64,000 nucleotides of DNA from Ophioderma brevispina (lineage: Eukaryota > Echinodermata > Ophiuroidea > Amphilepidida > Ophiodermatidae), in contig JAMKCH010022442.1 in the NCBI GenBank assembly GCA_023653785.1, forward strand, positions 1 through 64,000, in the 5' to 3' direction. A model generated the notes under the pieces. The model searched no databases. It saw only the letters and a list, made by a program, of their open reading frames with translations, and was not told the origin of the DNA. Every line of letters starts with the position of its first letter. Positions within the stretch are counted from its first letter, which is position 1. Made by a program: the position numbers and the translations under genes. This document shows, piece after piece, positions 33,810-47,320 of this stretch.

Positions 33810-36049
33810 TGAGTGAAGCGGGAGCGATCACTGAAACTGAAGCGATCACACACTATGGCGAGACCACCGCAACCAATATACGTTTCCGTGTTTTTTAAAA
33901 CTTTTTTATCTCAAAAGTACTTCCCGTGGGGTAACCCATAGCTCCTGCCTACACACTTTTTCTCATAACTCCTCAAAATCCCGTATACATTTCTCGCCAT
34001 CCTGCAGTTTATGAACCCCTTCAACTACCACAACATCCCGTAATCGTATTTTATTTCCCGTATTTCCAGCATATCATGTAGCTTAGGCCTATGATGTTCT
34101 TATTTTCTAATGCTAAACTGTAAATATTTCATCCTGAAACTTTCCCTATATTTTAATTTTCTCTCAAAATACTCCCGTATCTAACCCGTAATTCCATCAT
34201 ACATACGGGGGACAATCAAAAGCGAAATAACATGATGTGTTATTGACCCACACCTTCTGCACTATTAATAAGCGGCTTTATTTGCGTGGCGCATATAGTC
34301 TCACGCGTAACCGCCGTCGATATAGCGTCTCATGCTTAACCACTCGTCACAACTCGTACGCACTGGTTAGTAGCGGTTATACACGAATCCGACGGCGACT
34401 ATTCTCGCCTCTACGCCGTGGGCGGCGCAGTCACCATCCGCCATGACTCGGGGGCATCTTTTGCATTTCTCGTATACACGGTTTACGTTGGACGTGTACC
34501 ACAAAGAAGCGATAATTGTGGTCAGTTCTGACGGCAAAATCAAAACTATTTCATGTGATCCATTGTATTCATCTTGGGCGGCGCAGGAAAAAAATGTAAA
34601 TTTCTTGGCTGCACTAATAGCGATAAAAAGTTACCCCAAAATGAAACCACTGCGTGTAAAACATGCTCCATGACACATGAAGAATGTGACTGTCTGCAGC
34701 CGTACCATATACATCTGTTCCCAAATGGATAAAACCACCGAATCTGCCAAGTTCTAATGAAGTGACTGAACTTATTTATTTGTATTAAGGTGCAACGAGA
34801 GATTTTGAGATGCCAAATATTGTGCCATAATAGGAATTTAAGATCTATTTAGACACTCAATAGATAATAATATGTGTTAGGCTCCAAGAAAGCTTAAAAG
34901 AGAGAAAAATGTGATTTTGATTTAACTAGATTTTCAATGTAAAACATAGGGCTGAATTTCGTATTTGCTCTCATACGAATAGAAATTTAATCATTTTGTA
35001 CCAAAGAAACACTTATCCGATTAATCCTTCAGATGAAGTATTTTTTATGGAAAGCCCCCCCCTTTTACAGCAGGGCAAAAATCGTACTTTTATTTTTTTG
35101 GGGACACCTGATATGTGAAATCTATCGTTGCACCTTTAATATTTATTAGTTTGCTTTAAATACGATTGTTGTTTTCACCAAATTCCATTTTAAACATGGT
35201 TAAATTTAGTTCCACAGGTCACGCTACACGCCTCATTCCATGATACAGTAAAAACCAAAATAATCATTGTATCCATTCATCTAATACCACATTGTAACTA
35301 ACTCGCCGTTCAGTTTCCCACTGTGTACTGATAGCCAAGCGTAGGCAATTCCATAGCACAACGAGACTATTTTGTTCAGTCAGTTCCGAAATCGATCACT
35401 GAGCAAGGAAGCGTCCTTTCTACAACTTCAACAACCCGCAACATCGGAAGATGTTCACGTTTTTCCAGCAAATACGATCGTTCTTTGGGAAACATTTTCA
35501 ATTTTTCACGTACACGGAATATATCAACATTCTGTGGTTACTTTATTTTTGTTCTGGATGTTTGAATTTACGAAAAATGATTTTTCTCAGAGGCTGTTAT
35601 TAACCAATTGTTAACCAATTAACCATAAGCGTTCATTTCTCCGTCACGAAAAAGTGGGCGAGATAACCTTCAATTTTTACAACAACAGTAAGACACTGGC
35701 CCTGGAATTCCAGTTTAAGCCAGTCCCTGACAGATCCTTCCTTAAATCCATCTAAATAAACGGTGCAAATTGTTAAAAATTGCGAAAACGGTAGGTTGTA
35801 AATTCTATTTCGTTAGTTAAGATCGAAAGGCCAATATGCGGGTGTGGGAATGTGTGTTTGGGTGGCCAGTAGGCCCCCCAGTAATGGCGACGACGTAGAG
35901 GGTGTCCTCTCAAGGCTTCCCCGTCGGATTAGTGTATAAATAATGGGTAATTTCCTTAGCAAACGACCAAATTTTCACTGATTTTTCGCCCATTCGACCG
36001 ATTTCGTCTAATAAAGTTTCAGGCACGTTTCTGTGAATTTGGCGCAATT
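33810..36049. other. Spacer; CG-richer patch, no assigned gene
   Basis: The sequence at about 34230-34460 is richer in GC and in CGC/CGT trinucleotides than its flanks. It holds an Arg-rich 69-residue frame (34237-34446) and an adjoining 76-residue frame (34443-34673; VYHKEAIIVVSSDGKIKTISCD), both +. They are unassigned, and the first is compositionally biased. The remainder is AT-rich non-coding. Confidence 0.35.
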
Positions 36050-36054
36050 AGACA

Positions 36055-36185
36055 AATGCCGGATACATAAATACCATTACATAACTACATACATACATAA
36101 CCTACATATTACATTACATACATAAATGTTTTTTTTTTTACATATTACACAACCACACCACACAAACACAACATACATACCCAAA
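36055..36185 (+). repeat. Imperfect (ACAT)n microsatellite
   Basis: Tract of CATAAATACCATTACAT-, ACTACATACATACATA- and ACATACATACCCA-like sequence with a T run in the middle (36128-36139). Confidence 0.8.
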
Positions 36186-36379
36186 CATTATAGCCAAAAT
36201 TATGTATGATAGAGTATTCTCTGTTTCTCTCTCTTCCCTTGCAAGTTTTACCTCCGGCGTACGGACGATCACGCGAATCATATGCGCGTGCCGTGACAAT
36301 GCACGGCGATGCGTTCACACCACGGTGCGCGGTCCTGTGCGATCACCATAGAGTGATAACATCCGGTCCGTTGGCACAT

Positions 36380-36548
36380 TCATCAATTGTTTAAATAAAT
36401 TATTTACGCACGACGCGCTGTAAAGCGAGTTTGTGATTGGCGAAGAACGGCTGCCGCTGCATACCGGTCGTTGGCCCAATCAGCCAGTGTTTAAATAAAT
36501 TCGCACGGCGCGCTGTGAAAGCAAAGTTATGATTGGTGGAGGACCGTT
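36380..36548 (+). repeat. Short tandem duplication with CCAAT-like boxes
   Basis: TGTTTAAATAAATT, CGCACG(A/G)CGCGCTGT, AAAGC(G/A)A and TGATTGGCG or TGATTGGTG occur in order twice (starting near 36388 and 36490). TGATTGG is an inverted CCAAT box, and CCAATCAG also lies between the units (36476-36483). TTTAAATA could serve as a TATA-like element. No downstream gene is recognised. Confidence 0.5.
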
Positions 36549-36599
36549 CCGAAATTGCGGGTCGACCAAGTCTAAGGATGAACTTCAAATAATATATGA

Positions 36600-38165
36600 T
36601 TTTAAAAGGCATTGCGAACCTTCACGACGCGTTGCGGCAATACGTTATGACCCTCATGACCTTCACAACGCATTGTGAAGCATTCCCACGTGTTGTGAGA
36701 TTCACACAACGCGTTGCCAGATACCTTGCTATTACTAGGCGAGTAGCAGCATAACAATTTAGTCGATTTAAATAGTCCCACCGGGCTACATACCACCCCC
36801 TAATTCATAATCAATGGAAAGCCTTATTGTCTAACTTTCAGAATTAGGCCTGATGTGATTGGCCAATGTGGGCCGAAGGTGGTTTTTTGGTCATTTTAAA
36901 GCCAAAAAATAACATTGTGGGGTAAAAAAATGATTTTTGAGATATGATCTTTTTTAACATCTATATAATATGCCCATCTATGTAAGTAGGTTTAGAACTA
37001 TATTGTGTGTCCCAAAAGCGCACGATAAGCTTCTAAAGTTCAAAAGATATACAGTAAGTATAGACGATATTGGTGAAAATATATGTTTTTCTCAAATCTC
37101 ATATTTCTAAAACCTGAAAAATAGATAAACTTTTAGTTAGCGTTAAAAACGTCCGTGTTTTAAATGTTTATGCTCTAAATTGAGCTGAAAATACTTTGAG
37201 CTAAGCATTGGAATTCAGATTAGATATGATGTGGGAACTGCCAATATGGACAAAAGGTGTTGTTGGGTCTTTTAGCCCAAAAACATACACTTTTGGGTAA
37301 AAAATGATTTTTGAGATAATGGTATTTTTGACATCTATATAACATGTCCCATCTATGTCAGTAGGTTTCAGAACTATATTGTGTCCAAAAGGCGGAATAA
37401 TAAGCTTCATAAAGTTCAATAGGGGAATATAGAGTATGTATAGGCGATATTGGGTGGAAAACTATATGTTTATCAAATCTATTTCTAAAACCTGACAATA
37501 GAAAACTTTTAGTTAGCGTTAAAAACGTCCGTGTTTTATGTTCTAAATTGAGCTGAAAAACTTGAGCTACAATTGGAATTCAGATTCCATATGTGTTGGA
37601 ACTGCCACCACAATATGGACACAAAAGGTGGTTTTTTTTTTGGGTCTTTTAGCAAAAAACATACACTTTTGGTAAAAAAATGATTTTTGAGACGATGTGA
37701 TCAGGTATTTTTGAATCTATATAACATGTCCCATTCTATGTTAGTAGTTTCAGAAATATATTGTGTCCCAGAAACTCACAATAAGCTTCTAAAGTTGCCA
37801 AAAATATAAGTAAAGTATAGCAATATTGAGTGAAAATGTGCATTTTTCTCAAATTTATGATTCCAAAACCGAATAAGGTTAAACTTTAGCTAACTTCAAA
37901 ACATTCATGTTAGGTGTTCTAAAATACTTGCAATACATTCAGTTTAGGTCTGATTTAACATGTCAATTGGCTGAAAGGATTTTGGGCCATTTTAGTCAAA
38001 AACGTCAATTTTGGTGAATATATGAAAATCTTTTTTGTGAGATAATGGTGTTTTTTGACATCTATCACATGCCTTATCTATGTTAGTAAATTTAAAACAT
38101 ATCAAATGCCGTAAACCTTATAACTTCAAAATCATGTTTTTTTTTTTTTCTGAAGCTACATAAAG
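36600..38165 (+). repeat. Left arm of a large inverted repeat
   Basis: An outer ACGCGTTG-rich segment (36602-36716) is followed by at least three and a half tandem units of ~370 bp (about 36840, 37215, 37590 and 37950). Unit landmarks are ATGATTTTTGAGATA, ACATCTATATAACATG, CCCATCTATGT-AGTAGGTTT and AATTGAGCTGAAAA. The arm is repeated inverted at 40560-42070. No coding frame is conserved between units. Confidence 0.85.
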
Positions 38166-40559
38166 TAAAAACTAAGTTCCTTTTCAAAATTTCCATATAT
38201 TTAATGTTCATACTGGGGGCATTGACAAGTGGGTATATCAATGCCGAACACATGTTTTCAAAAGTACCCTAAACAAGTAATTGATTAGTCTGAAAAAGGC
38301 CCCCCTAAACAAGTATGGCACGTGTAAAATCCTACCCTTAACAGTATTGGCAATATTTGACCAAACCATAAATACGGTTCCTTGGTACAGTTGCTTTCTA
38401 ATGAACTGGTGTTTTTCATAATGCACATAAAATAATGACCGAATACGATACAAAACCAAGGTTCACAAATCGGATCCTAATCATGTAAGTTCACGTCCCG
38501 TTCAATTTGAAAGAATACCCTCTTTTTCACATTTCAGGTGTTTTTGCTACCCCCTTTTTACATTACATACATATCGTGCACAATCTTTAAAAATACCCCT
38601 TTAACGTGTTTTCTCTTTGCCTTGCATGATATATAACCCTTGTCATGGACATTGACCCCACCCCCTTCCGGGGGCTTCCGATGTATTTTGCAATCCCTTT
38701 TTTTGAAAGAATGTTTTGTTACATTTTCGACTAAAAATAGTTCGTGCGAGAAAATATAACCATTTCCTGATTATCATATTACATGTAACTAAAATTATAT
38801 ACTATTTTGGTATGTATAGAAATTGTGGTATAGTTAAAACAGTTGCCAAAACCATACTTGACTGTCAAATTACTAGTTGGATGTGGAATTAGTTTTATTA
38901 GGTGGTTAAGAGAAACATGGTGAGAAGGCATTCACATAAATGTAAGAGGGAAAACAACAAAAAGAAAATGAGTGAAATTTCTAGGACACATGAAAAGAAT
39001 GGGAGGCAAAGGGGATAGACAGGGGGCACACATGAGAAAGAGGGAAAATAAGGTCATGGTCCCTAAATAGATCATTCATGAAATAAATAGTTCATGGCTT
39101 TTTGCTAATATTGATTGATACAAAGATTCCTTCATGTAATTGGGCCCAAATATGTCAATTATATTTTTGACATAATTATACCTTTTGCAATTTTGGGGGA
39201 CTGAGCATTTGTGTGTCTTATAAAAGCATTTTTATGAAAGATTTATAAAAAATGCTGTAAATTTTGTATCCCGAGAGAACAGGGAAGCTGACCGTATATT
39301 CAGGGAGTCTTGATTATATATAATATTGCAGGTGTTTAAACTGGATTTCAGCCTAAAAAGAAAATGCCCATTATGGGACCTCACACCAATGCCATTAATC
39401 TAAAGAATTCCAATATCATTTTAATTTAGAACGAAGATTTCCATAAAGGTGTATTTCAGCATAAAATGAAATTCATCTTCAATCTCATTTAAAGAGCAAG
39501 ATTTACATAACCTTTTGCTATGGAGGAATCTTGTTAGAAAATTGCCCTTTTTCTCAGTATCATAGTGAATGAGCAGCTTCGAACTTAGAAAGAAGGTGAT
39601 TTGCAAGCACTTAGAACTTAGAAAGAAGGTGATTTGCAAGCATGACCACAAATATGATCAATTATTTATTCAAACAAAATTCAATCTTTTGAAAAGTAAC
39701 AAGATGACCAGACAAATCAAAAATAATGAAAAAGCCATATGACAGGCAAAACCTAACAGCGCTCAAAAAAAAAAGGCAAAAAAGCAGAGTTATGCGAGCG
39801 GAGACGAGAATAATTTAAATAAGATAAAACAATAGGTAAATTTTTGCCCAAAGGTTCAAATGTCGGTAAAAAATTCCCTTTAGCAAAATTCCCCCCCCCC
39901 TTTGACGGCAAATTTGGGGAAGTCCTCTTTGAAAAACTCGCCCCCTAAAAAAAAACCCTGTTTATGTGCCCGGAGTGAAATTAGGTATCAATAAAGTTAC
40001 ACACCAGGTCTTCACATGCGTTACACAAATAGAAATCAACGATTGCACTTTTTTATAGAATACTTGCATAGAAATTTTCAAGCCAAACTGGCATGGAATA
40101 TTAGACAGAATAGTTCGTACTCTCGCCAATGATTTTCCTAAACTGTTTTGCACAGAATTAATGGTAGTCACGCAAGATTTCTGTTAAAAATCACACAAAA
40201 GAAATGTTTCTGTTAAATCGCACAAATTTTGTTAAATCGCACACAATCTGTTTAAAAAATAATAGCACACAGTTTATCCATAAAATCGCAACACAAATTA
40301 CATCCAACCAATCATAAGAATTTTGTAAAATTGCACAGGATTCCTTAAATCACATAGGGGTTTGATTGAGTCTTGACAAATTATATAAAACCAACTTGGA
40401 GGACTTGGAGAATTGATGACATTTCAGAAGAAAAATCATTCTCAAATCGCATAAAAATTTCAAAGAATCACGGTTGAATTTCTTAAAATACATGTATCAT
40501 TTAGATTTTCATGACTGATTCCGATTTACCACTTTTCCCAAGTGACACGGGGCCTTATT
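38166..40559. other. Central spacer of the large inverted repeat
   Basis: Mostly AT-rich. It holds a minus-strand LINE C-terminal fragment (39421-39651), a ~33-bp direct duplication (about 39575-39640), an A/G-rich segment (about 38900-39060), and several AAATCGCACA-type short repeats (about 40190-40350). No transposase or other full gene is seen. Confidence 0.5.
39421..39651 (-). pseudogene. Non-LTR retrotransposon C-terminal fragment
   Basis: The 76-residue minus-strand frame ends with LCKSCSLNEIEDEFHFMLK, matching the C-x2-C ... EDE-x-HF block near the C-terminus of many LINE reverse transcriptases. The usual following Cys-Pro is not preserved (KYTF). The first third of the frame is a duplicated LQITFFLSSK produced by a 33-bp DNA duplication. 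No upstream RT core is seen. Confidence 0.6.
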
Positions 40560-42070
40560 TAAGCATGACCCGTGGGTAAATGACATAGTTCTAAAAATCT
40601 GCCTACATAGATAGGACAATTTTAATAGATCGCAAAAATTATTTTGCCCAAAATGCATGTTTTTGACTAAATTTGCCCAATTTGACATGGTCACCATCAT
40701 AACCTAATCGAATGTCCGCAATGTATTTTAAGTATTTTTTTACTATATGTAAGAAGCATAAAACGTGGATGTTTTTTAATGCCGGGCTCAATTTTTTTAA
40801 CTATTCTTCAGTGTTTTAGAAACCTAAATTTGAGAAAAGACGTATATTTTCACTACAATATCGCCTATACTTTAATGTAGAATATTTTGTAAAATTTAGA
40901 AGGATTTATTGTTAGCTTCTGGGAAGAACAAAAATAGTTTCTGAACCCAATAGATGGGGAAAACATGTTACAAAGATGTCAAAAATATAAATTCAAAAAT
41001 CATTTTTATCGCAAATGTATGTTAAAAAAAAATATTGACTAAAATGACCCAAAAAACCACCAATTTGGCCCAAAATGGGCAGTTTTTTTCCACCATCATC
41101 CCTAATCTGAATGCCAATGGTAACTCAAGTATTTTCAGCTCAAATTAAGAATAAGCATAAAACACACGGGATACGCTACTAAAAGTATATCGATTTTTCA
41201 ATTTTAGAAACATGAATTTGAGAAAACGTATATTTTAACACACAATACGCCAATATCTTACTGTGTACATTTTGTAAACTTTAGAACTTATTGTGTGGCC
41301 TCTTTTGGGACACAAGATAGTTCTGAAACCTACTTACATAGATGGGGCATGTGAACATAGCTGAAAAAACACCACTATCTCAAAAACATTAAATTTATAC
41401 CCAAATATGTTTTTGTGCTAAAGGACCCAAACCCACCTATCGGCCCAACAATTGGCAGTTGCACGATGTCACTGCCTATCTGAATCCATGAAATCTTAAT
41501 ATCTACTATACCAGTTCAATTTGGGGAATAAAACATGCATGTTTATTCGAAAGCTTAGCTAAGCTATTTTTCAGGTTTATGAAACATGAAGAAAAACGCA
41601 TATTTTCACCCACTATCGCCTATACTTACTGTTTATATTTTACCAACTTTAGAAGCTTTATGTGAGATTTCTGAGACGCAATATAGGTTTTGTAACATGG
41701 TACATAGATGGGGCATGTTATATCGATGTCGAAAAATACCAATATCTCAAAACTAATTTTTGCCCAAAATGGCTGTTTTGGGCTTTAAAAGGACCCCAAA
41801 AACACCTTCGGCCCACACTAGCAATTTCACACTCATGCCTAATCTAAAAAGTAACATAAAAGCTTTGACATTGATGTATATGTATGGTATGTAGGGTGGG
41901 ACTATGCAACACTCTTAAAATAAGCCACTTTTTGAAGTTCCACCTACTCGCTATCTAACCTATATTTTGAAAAACGCAACAGAAAATCATTATTTGATTG
42001 GTGGCACCAAACGTGTTGCGAAAAAGGTCAAAATGCGTTGTGACTTTGTCATAACGCGTTGCGACCAATA
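40560..42070 (-). repeat. Right arm of the large inverted repeat
   Basis: Reverse complement of the ~370-bp units at 36840-38165. Landmarks include CATCTATGT- and ACATGTTATATAGATGTC-like segments and TTTTCAGCTCAATTT, here read from the other strand. It ends with an ACGCGTTGCG segment at 42003-42067, which mirrors 36602-36716. Confidence 0.85.
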
Positions 42071-42254
42071 CTTTATTTACCTTAAGGCTTGCATTGCCGG
42101 CGCCCTCGAGCACGTTACCAAATCACACTCTCAAGCCTGTTATTTTAACGACAGCATGACGTATTACCTATAACGCCATATCCTACCCGAGACACGTGTC
42201 CCGCGCATCTGAACCAAAGATTTCAGCATTTGCTCTAATGCATTAATCACTACT

Positions 42255-42390
42255 TCACTAGGAGAATAGAAATTGCTACATATCACACCACTTTGGCTAC
42301 GCATGTGCTAACACACATTACCGACAGCTTCCAACTGCTTCAAAACGGTACTGGTAGCCGTTTTGTCTACTAGGAAACCATACCGGTTTG
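42255..42390 (+). repeat. Dispersed repeat (inverted partner at 55470-55613)
   Basis: CTAGGAGAATAGAAATTGCTA, CTTTGGCTAC, GACAGCTTC and GGTAGCCGTTTTG occur in the same order in the reverse complement of 55470-55613. Roughly 130-145 bp each, with indels. Confidence 0.7.
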
Positions 42391-45179
42391 AATCCTTTCA
42401 AAGGTTGTTAAATGTAACCATTTGTACCAAGTGAAATCATAGCCCATTTTTGACGCTGTAATGTTGACTGACAGACAAAATCAATAATCCTATTTGTCAA
42501 AGTGAAGTGGTATTCTACGTGTGTCAATTACGTGATTTCTGTTGTAAACAACAACACTGCTGGTGTGTATAAACAGGAGCATATGACCCACCCTGTGACA
42601 GTGCCCTTATAGCCATGGGGTGGTAATCAGTGTATAATCATGGATTATCTTAGAAATTACTGTTTATTTGAAGTTTGAGCCATTCCCCATGGCATTAACT
42701 TAGTAATTAATTTTTATGTTAATGTATAATATAGTGAGTATAGTTTGTTAGGATCTCAACTTTTTAAACAGTGGCCCATCAGACTGATGGTGCATCCAAC
42801 ACAAACTCAAGGCAAAGCAACTTATACATGTACAAAGAAAATTACAATTTAAAATCTCACCCAAATCACCTACTACAATCACTTTATTACATTCAGCATT
42901 TCCAAGCTGACACATGCACTAACCAAATTGTTTGTTTAATGGACGCTGTAGAGAATAGAGTACAAATCTACACACCGTGAAATAAATAGTTAGCGTGTCT
43001 AGCACAACTGATTTGTGGTTGCAGTATTTGAGAGACAAACATTTTAAACATAACACAAAATATTTTTTTGCAAAGAGAACACATTTGAACTTTGGGACTA
43101 TATGTAAACTGAGCAACTCTGATCTGTGTTTCCACGCACGCTTGATGTAGTTTCTTAGAATTTGTATCAAATATGCGACATAAATCATTGTCAACAACAA
43201 TTTTCAAGCATGAGAAAATATTTAACTTCATCACTACGGTATCTAACCAATACCCAATATGAAATCAAATTTGTTGAGTTGTGAGTTCATTTTTAAAAGT
43301 TTCATTGTCCATCCTATATCAGCAATGGCACTATCCTTTGAACATAAAGTGATTGTGTCTTCGAAGTCACATTGACCCAGTTTACCTTTACTTACCGTAT
43401 TTACCTGCGTCGAGTGGCATGTGTTTGTTGAAGCTTAAATTGGAGGGAGCTGCCGTAGAAATCTGTAAGCTCTAACCAAATAATCTTCAAATGATGGAGT
43501 TCTTTAAATTTGCAGTAGTCACAAGCCATTTTCTTTGTTTCTGCCCCGCCCGGGTGGTTACCAGTGAAAAGGTGGTACATATGTCTGCGGGCCGATATGG
43601 TCACATTTTCAATTCACCTCCTTACTATAACAATGGTCGTTTTTTCCTCCTCCATGCTACTATATGATGAGGTCATTTTTTTAGGTCTTGCTAATAATAA
43701 TATAAACAAAATGGGGGTGTCCATTTTTCAATTTTTTGGTCTCATTTACATTGAATGGGTCACATTTTCTTATGTTCGGTAAAATCACAATGAAAAGGGT
43801 TTTTGTCCGAACGACTTTCGGAAAACGTTCTATAAAAGGGCCGATTTTAAATTGCTATATGATCTATGAAAATGGTGCCAAATTTCAAAGCCAACTAAAA
43901 ATGGGTCCAATTTGGAACCAATATATAACCGGTCATATTTTTGTACAATTTGGTTCACTATAAACCTGGGTCGATTTTTTTACCCGTCGGACGGCACACC
44001 TGTACCCAATTTGGGTCGAGTAGCCAATGGGGCTAATTACTGTCTGTTTCATTCACAATCATTAGATGTCTATGATGGAACCCTCAGTTTTCCTAAAACC
44101 GTGTTTGTACCTGATGCTTGTCCACATACTAATCACTGTGTGACATAGGACATTTCAGAACGAATTTGCCCCCATTTTTGTTTTTTGCACACCAACAATC
44201 AGGCACGGTTTCTATAGGGACGAGTACGATACGATAGGCAATGCAAGTTCTAAACAAAGTTGCAGTTGTTCGTGTTTTTCCAATAGCCCGTTGAAACATT
44301 CTCGGTAGTTTGTCTACCACTGATCAAGTGCAACTTAAAAATTTGTGTTCTAAAAAAAGATCTCCTGCTTGTCCTATACCAATCACTGGTGTGAAATAAT
44401 TATGCCACCAATGTAGTCTTTTCTAAAGAAAAAATCAACAATGTTTTATAAAATTCCAGATTTATTTTGGTTGATAATACTGATCCTATGTCCTGTTTAT
44501 ACTGTGCATAAATGTTTTTTTTAATAAAAACAAAATTCTGATTCCTCTTCTAACTTTGGAATTGAGTGTTTTTGTGTGTTAAGATTATGATTTTTGTAGG
44601 ATCAAATTTCTCATCAATTTTAACTGGATCGGTTGTTAGACCACCACCGGAACATTTCTCGGTTTATTGGACAACAGGTGCAAAAGAAACCGCAACCTTG
44701 GTTTTTGAACTTGCCTGCTTCGTATCGTTCCCCATAGGGAAACCATGCTTTGACTTTCTGTCATGCACGAACAGAAAGTATAAGTCATCTTATTACTAAG
44801 ACGGCCATATTCGGCTTATTCACTTCAGGTGTGATCTAATACATTGGTAAAGCATTTCCAAATATATCAAAACGGGTCGAGAAAAAATTGGGGCACTTCT
44901 TTCTGGAATCTCATTCTCTTTTAAGCATTTTTAGGTGACTAATCTTTATTACTATACCAAAAAATTAATATTTCAAAGTATCTGAGTCGGCCTTTACGAG
45001 CTCAATCAACTTCCTTCATATACACACAACCGCCCCTTGTAAAAAAATATTCTAGATCCAAGAATTTATATATTCACACTAATCACAGAGCATACATTAA
45101 AGAAATCTGAGGACATTTCCTTTAAGGTGTGCCACAATTTTTGTTGAATCCAGTTTTTGTCCCCGTCCCCGCCGAATGA
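42391..45179. other. Spacer without an assigned gene
   Basis: Frames are short. The longest (44566-44799, + strand, 77 residues) has no recognised domain. GGGTC(C/G)AATTT-like phrases recur around 43730-44030, suggesting a decayed repeat. A TTGTCC-x-ATACTAATCACTG phrase occurs twice (near 44118 and 44370). Confidence 0.35.
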
Positions 45180-46085
45180 GTTTCGGAAATTGGACTATGA
45201 AATGAGCAGCGTCCTTTATCGTCCCATCCGTTGCGTTTCTGTTCGTCCGTCCTTCTGTCTGTGAGACACATTTTAACCCATGTCGTGTGCAAATTATCTG
45301 GATTTTCCCTAAGTGCTAATGATGATTTAACTTGTGGATAGAAGCGGGTTTGATGAGTTCTTGTCCTGATTATATTTTGGGCATAAATATGCTATTACGT
45401 ATCTAATTAGCATAATTTTACCGAAAAAATTTCTGTAAGGCATGTGTATAGGTTTTCTGTAGTTTCTCGTAAGGGCGTTTAATAATGGATGTAATGGGTG
45501 TGAATGGAAGTGGACTGAAGAGTTCTCGACCGATTAGATTTTGGGCGTATTTTCGGGAAAATTACGTATGCAAAATGAATCTAATTATTTTTGGCCAAAT
45601 CGGCGTAATCCCTATATTTTGGAAACGGTATATCGACATGCACCATTCCTTCACGGCTGAAAGCCAATTAATGGTGCTCAATCTTCCTTGACATTTTAAA
45701 GTGTGCAAATGCATACGCTCAGGTATACAATGAGCTAATTAAATTGCAATAATTGCATATCGGTACATCGGATATACAAAATTCCTTCGCTATGTGGCAA
45801 GATACTCTGACTTCATCTTTTGTTGTCAATCGTATTGGGTCAAATGCTTGTGCCAATTAAGGGGCATTTGAATGCAATTGATCTAATTAGAATATGTGCA
45901 AACTGTATTTACTGAAACAGTACAAATAGATAAAGAAGTCCTTCACTAACGTGCAAAACTACTCGCCAGGTCCATCCATCTTGTTGTGGAATTGCATTAA
46001 AGTGCTTGTGGGCCAATTAAAGGGGCATTTCTGATACAATTTATTTTAATTAAATATGCGAATTACTGTATCTCGCTGCAACCTA
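45180..46085 (+). repeat. Degenerate tandem repeat rich in ATTA and GCAAAT motifs
   Basis: Several ~170-200 bp units share GATTAGATTTTGGGCGTATT-like, AATTGCATAT/GCATAATT and CCAATTAAGGGGCATTT segments. Units begin near 45310, 45485, 45690, 45850 and 46010. The first two units have an inverted match at 49230-49650. Octamer-like GCAAAT and homeodomain-like TAATTA cores are frequent but may simply reflect AT-richness. Confidence 0.7.
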
Positions 46086-47089
46086 TATTGGATAATGCAA
46101 TGGGGGAGGGGGTGTCGGGAGGGGATGGGTGGGGTTCATATTGTGGACATTCAGAACATTGTGAGTTGCATTATCGCATTTAATGATCACAAAATTCGGC
46201 GGGGACATATTTACGCATCACACGTACATACGAGTTCGCCTTGTTTTTCTTCTTTAGAAAGTTTAACCAATGTAAATATCACACCTGGGAATATTCCTGA
46301 AAATGTTTATTTGTACGACAGGCCCTGTGAAGAGTTCAGCTTTTAGCTGATTTCGGCTTCTTAGTTTCATGCTTTCAAAGAGTCAAAATGTTAGCTTTTT
46401 AATTTCAGCCTGTTTTTTTTTTTAACTTTTCTTCAAAAAATGTTCCGTTAATATTTTATGCTATGTTTCAGCATTTTTCAGCTCTTCTTTCAAAACCCCA
46501 CGCACAGCTCTGTTGTAATAACACTAAACAACAATGAGCTAGAAATGTTTAATTGTGCACGACAGGCAATTCATGCATGCTTTCCTATGGCCTGATAGCG
46601 CAATTCAAGTTTCACAACTTAGTTTTTGGGGTTTTCTTTCCTACTTTTTTGTCCAATAAAGTGAATAAACCTTAAAAACATTCTCGTTAGGGCTTTGTGT
46701 ACAATATAGGTCACAATACACAGAGAATTTTTATCCTCAAAAAGTAATGCCCCCTTTAAGTTTTACTACCGTCAAAAATTCATCTGAAAACTTAGGAATG
46801 GTGGAGCATTTTTTGACTATCTTTTAATTTTGTGGAACTATTTTAATTAAAAGTGGGTGACCGGATCAACAGCCTCGTTCCTCTGAACTTTACTCCATCA
46901 AAATTACATTTTATTTCAAAGTTCACATTTTTCTCATTGCCCAGTGTAATTTAGGGCCCCAAATGTTTCTTTATGACCAAAAAACAGCTCCAATGTGGTA
47001 TAACCATTATTAGTCACACACTGTCCTATGGGCCAATGTAGTACACCTTTATTTACTATCTGAATGGTAGACTGATCTAACAACATATT
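46086..47089. other. Spacer, no gene recognised
   Basis: Contains a G-rich patch (about 46082-46130) and AT-rich sequence. A 96-residue frame at 46056-46346 starts in the preceding repeat and has no recognised domain. Confidence 0.35.
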
Positions 47090-47320
47090 CAACATGGCCG
47101 GCGCAAGCTCTGCGCCAGTGCGGCGATCGCCGCACACTTTTTTGAGACCCAAAAAAAAAAAAAAGCGAACGAGAGAAAATAAGCGAGAGAGAGAGAGAGA
47201 GAGAAGCAAAAAGAGAGGGAGAAGAAAGAAAAAAACAGGGAAGAGCGGGAGAGATAGAGAGAAGAGAAGAGGCCTACTTAGAGGGGAAGGGGATATCGGC
47301 GAAAGGTGGGAATTTAAATG
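47090..47320 (+). repeat. CG-rich palindromic head with purine (GA)n tract
   Basis: GGCGCAAGCTCTGCGCC and GCGGCGATCGCCGC are each near-palindromic. They are followed by an A run and ~150 bases of almost pure A/G including a (GA)n array. Lys/Arg/Glu-rich frames across it are compositional. The layout resembles the 27.4-27.7 kb element, but I could not match ends. Confidence 0.7.

Noticed and set aside
38940..39060. Possible LINE-like protein fragment on the + strand (FLGHMKRMGGK)
   Set aside because: The match is a single short phrase in an A/G-rich segment and cannot be told from chance.
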